This document shows, piece after piece, positions 15,632 through 17,096 of a stretch of 17,096 bases of DNA. Positions within the stretch are counted from its first letter, which is position 1; each line of letters opens with the position of its first letter. The stretch is from Desulfuromonadaceae bacterium (GTDB lineage Bacteria; Desulfobacterota; Desulfuromonadia; Desulfuromonadales; Geopsychrobacteraceae), in the NCBI GenBank assembly GCA_016744555.1, contig JADGED010000030.1, positions 1 to 17,096 on the forward strand, given 5' to 3'. The notes under the pieces are model-generated. The model was not told where the DNA came from, ran no database searches, and saw only the letters and a list, made by a program, of their open reading frames with translations. The position numbers and the translations under genes are program-made.

Positions 15632-17096
15632 TTAGTGATGAACTGCACCATGTGCATCTTTTACTTCAACTTCATGATGCATCTCGCCATGATCAGCAGC
15701 AGGCTGATGAACTTCTACTACAGCAATTTCACTTCTACCCATTTGATCAAGTGCTTGTTCCATTGCTGGGCCCATCTTATTTAGGAAAGTGTTTGGATAA
15801 ACACCGATCCAGAAGATAAACAACAGTAGTGGTAACATAATAACTATTTCACGCACCGAAAGGTCTTTCAAGTTTTCATTCTTCGGGTTGGTAACCTTAC
15901 CGAACATAACTCGTTGGTACACCCAAAGCATGTAGACAGCAGCCAAGATAACGCCAGTGGTTGCAAATACAGCATACCAGCGCAGGCCACTTTGAAATGC
16001 ACCCATCAAAGCCAAGAACTCACCAACGAAACCGTTAGTACCTGGAAGACCGATGGAAGAAAACGTAACAATCAAAAAGATAGTTGCAAACACTGGCATT
16101 TTTGTAGCCAGGCCACCAAACTCAGTAATTAAACGGGTATGACGACGCTCGTAGATGAAACCAACAATCAAGAACAATGCTCCTGTTGATACACCGTGAT
16201 TAATCATTTGCAGCATACCGCCAGCAAGACCCTGAGTGTTTAGAGCAAAAATACCCAACATTACAAAGCCCAAGTGAGCGACAGATGAATATGCAACTAG
16301 CTTTTTAATATCTTCCTGCATCATGGCAACCAATGAGCCGTAAATGATACCAACGACAGCCAAGAAAGCGAGGAAAGGGATAAACGTTGGCAATGCCTCT
16401 GGAAACAGTGGCATGGCAAAACGGACATAACCGTAAGTACCCATCTTCAACAATACTGCTGCCAAAATTACTGAACCGGCAGTTGGTGCCTCGGTGTGAG
16501 CATCGGGCAACCAAGTATGGAGCGGGAACATTGGAACTTTAATCGCGAAACTAAAGCCGAAAGCAAGGAATAACCAGAACTGCGCATTGTAAGGCAGATC
16601 AAGCTGGTAAAATTCCTGAATGCCAAAGCCTTTGATATCTGCACCACTTTGAACCGCGAAGTAATACAAGAAGATAATTGCTACAAGCATCAACAAAGAA
16701 CCCACCGCAGTGTAAATGAAAAACTTAACTGCTGCGTAGATACGGTTTTGTCCACCCCAAATACCAATTAGGAAGTACATAGGAATCAGCATTAATTCCC
16801 AGAAGATGTAGAATAAGAACAAGTCAAGGGAGACAAAGGCACCCAACATCCCAGTTTCAAGCAATAACAACATCGCCATGAAACCTTTAACGTTCTTTTC
16901 AACTGCAGTCCAAGTTGACAAAACTGCGATCGGCATAATGAAGGTAGTTAGCATTACCAACCAGAGGCTGATACCATCAATGCCCAGATTGTAATTCATC
17001 TGGAAGAAGCCACCGATACTTATCCACTCGCAAAATTCTCGGTAATGCATAGCTCCGGAAGTTGCAAACACATCATCAAATGCTAACGGCAAACTG
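15632..17096 (-). CDS. nuoM: NADH-quinone oxidoreductase subunit M, 5' end cut by window
   Basis: A second antiporter-like proton-pumping subunit of complex I. The frame stays open to the window edge. The usual N-terminal helices before the NYNLGIDGISLWLV segment are mostly missing, so the true start is outside and the TTG at 17092 is not a credible start. Key features are the glutamate helix FYIFWELMLIPMYFLIG, the lysine helix AAVKFFIYTAVGSLLML, and FPLHTWLPDAHTEAPTAGSVILAAVLLKMGTYG. The protein ends in a soluble histidine-rich tail (ADHGEMHH ... HGAVHH) of about 30 residues with seven histidines, beyond the conserved domain. nuoN follows after 47 bases. Confidence 0.95.
   Translation of the reverse strand, partial: SLPLAFDDVFATSGAMHYREFCEWISIGGFFQMNYNLGIDGISLWLVMLTTFIMPIAVLSTWTAVEKNVKGFMAMLLLLETGMLGAFVSLDLFLFYIFWELMLIPMYFLIGIWGGQNRIYAAVKFFIYTAVGSLLMLVAIIFLYYFAVQSGADIKGFGIQEFYQLDLPYNAQFWLFLAFGFSFAIKVPMFPLHTWLPDAHTEAPTAGSVILAAVLLKMGTYGYVRFAMPLFPEALPTFIPFLAFLAVVGIIYGSLVAMMQEDIKKLVAYSSVAHLGFVMLGIFALNTQGLAGGMLQMINHGVSTGALFLIVGFIYERRHTRLITEFGGLATKMPVFATIFLIVTFSSIGLPGTNGFVGEFLALMGAFQSGLRWYAVFATTGVILAAVYMLWVYQRVMFGKVTNPKNENLKDLSVREIVIMLPLLLFIFWIGVYPNTFLNKMGPAMEQALDQMGRSEIAVVEVHQPAADHGEMHHEVEVKDAHGAVHH

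Overview
The window looks like chromosomal DNA of a moderately AT-rich anaerobic bacterium. The best guess is the Desulfuromonadia/Geobacter-type branch of Desulfobacterota. The reason is the clustering of indolepyruvate:ferredoxin oxidoreductase (iorAB), a phenylacetate-CoA ligase and a branched-chain amino acid (Liv) ABC transporter, next to a proton-pumping NADH dehydrogenase (nuo) operon. Species cannot be read from the sequence.

Layout. Positions 1-2236 (+ strand) hold the 3' part of a membrane-bound hybrid sensor histidine kinase and a single-domain response regulator, followed by a hairpin. Everything else is on the - strand. 2348-3259 is a DHH-family phosphoesterase, convergent with the regulator. 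3558-10608 is the ior-liv-paaK cluster, transcribed right to left as iorA, iorB, livM, livG, then a single reading frame that joins livF to a phenylacetate-CoA ligase. 10889-14031 is recQ, overlapping an upstream UbiD-like gene by 4 bases. 14124-17096 is the end of the nuo operon (nuoM, cut by the window edge, then nuoN), closed by a clear intrinsic terminator.

How the genes work together. Liv proteins import amino acids (branched-chain or aromatic). IorAB interconverts arylpyruvates and arylacetyl-CoA with ferredoxin. The PaaK-type ligase interconverts arylacetate and arylacetyl-CoA. Together they suit either aromatic amino acid breakdown or assimilation of arylacetates. The role is inferred from families and context only.

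The striking part of the window is this cluster's architecture. livH and the binding-protein gene livK, normally beside livM, are absent. Three intergenic spaces instead carry repeat-like, hairpin-rich DNA: 10641-10842 and 5714-5986 share modules and have inverted ends, while 7800-8283 is a different, GC-richer mosaic of small hairpins. The genes just downstream of two of these (livM and livF) lack evident ribosome binding sites. The livF/paaK junction still carries the marks of an old intergenic space, namely a hairpin and a Shine-Dalgarno before an internal ATG. I see no tRNA, rRNA, CRISPR array, transposase or phage gene.
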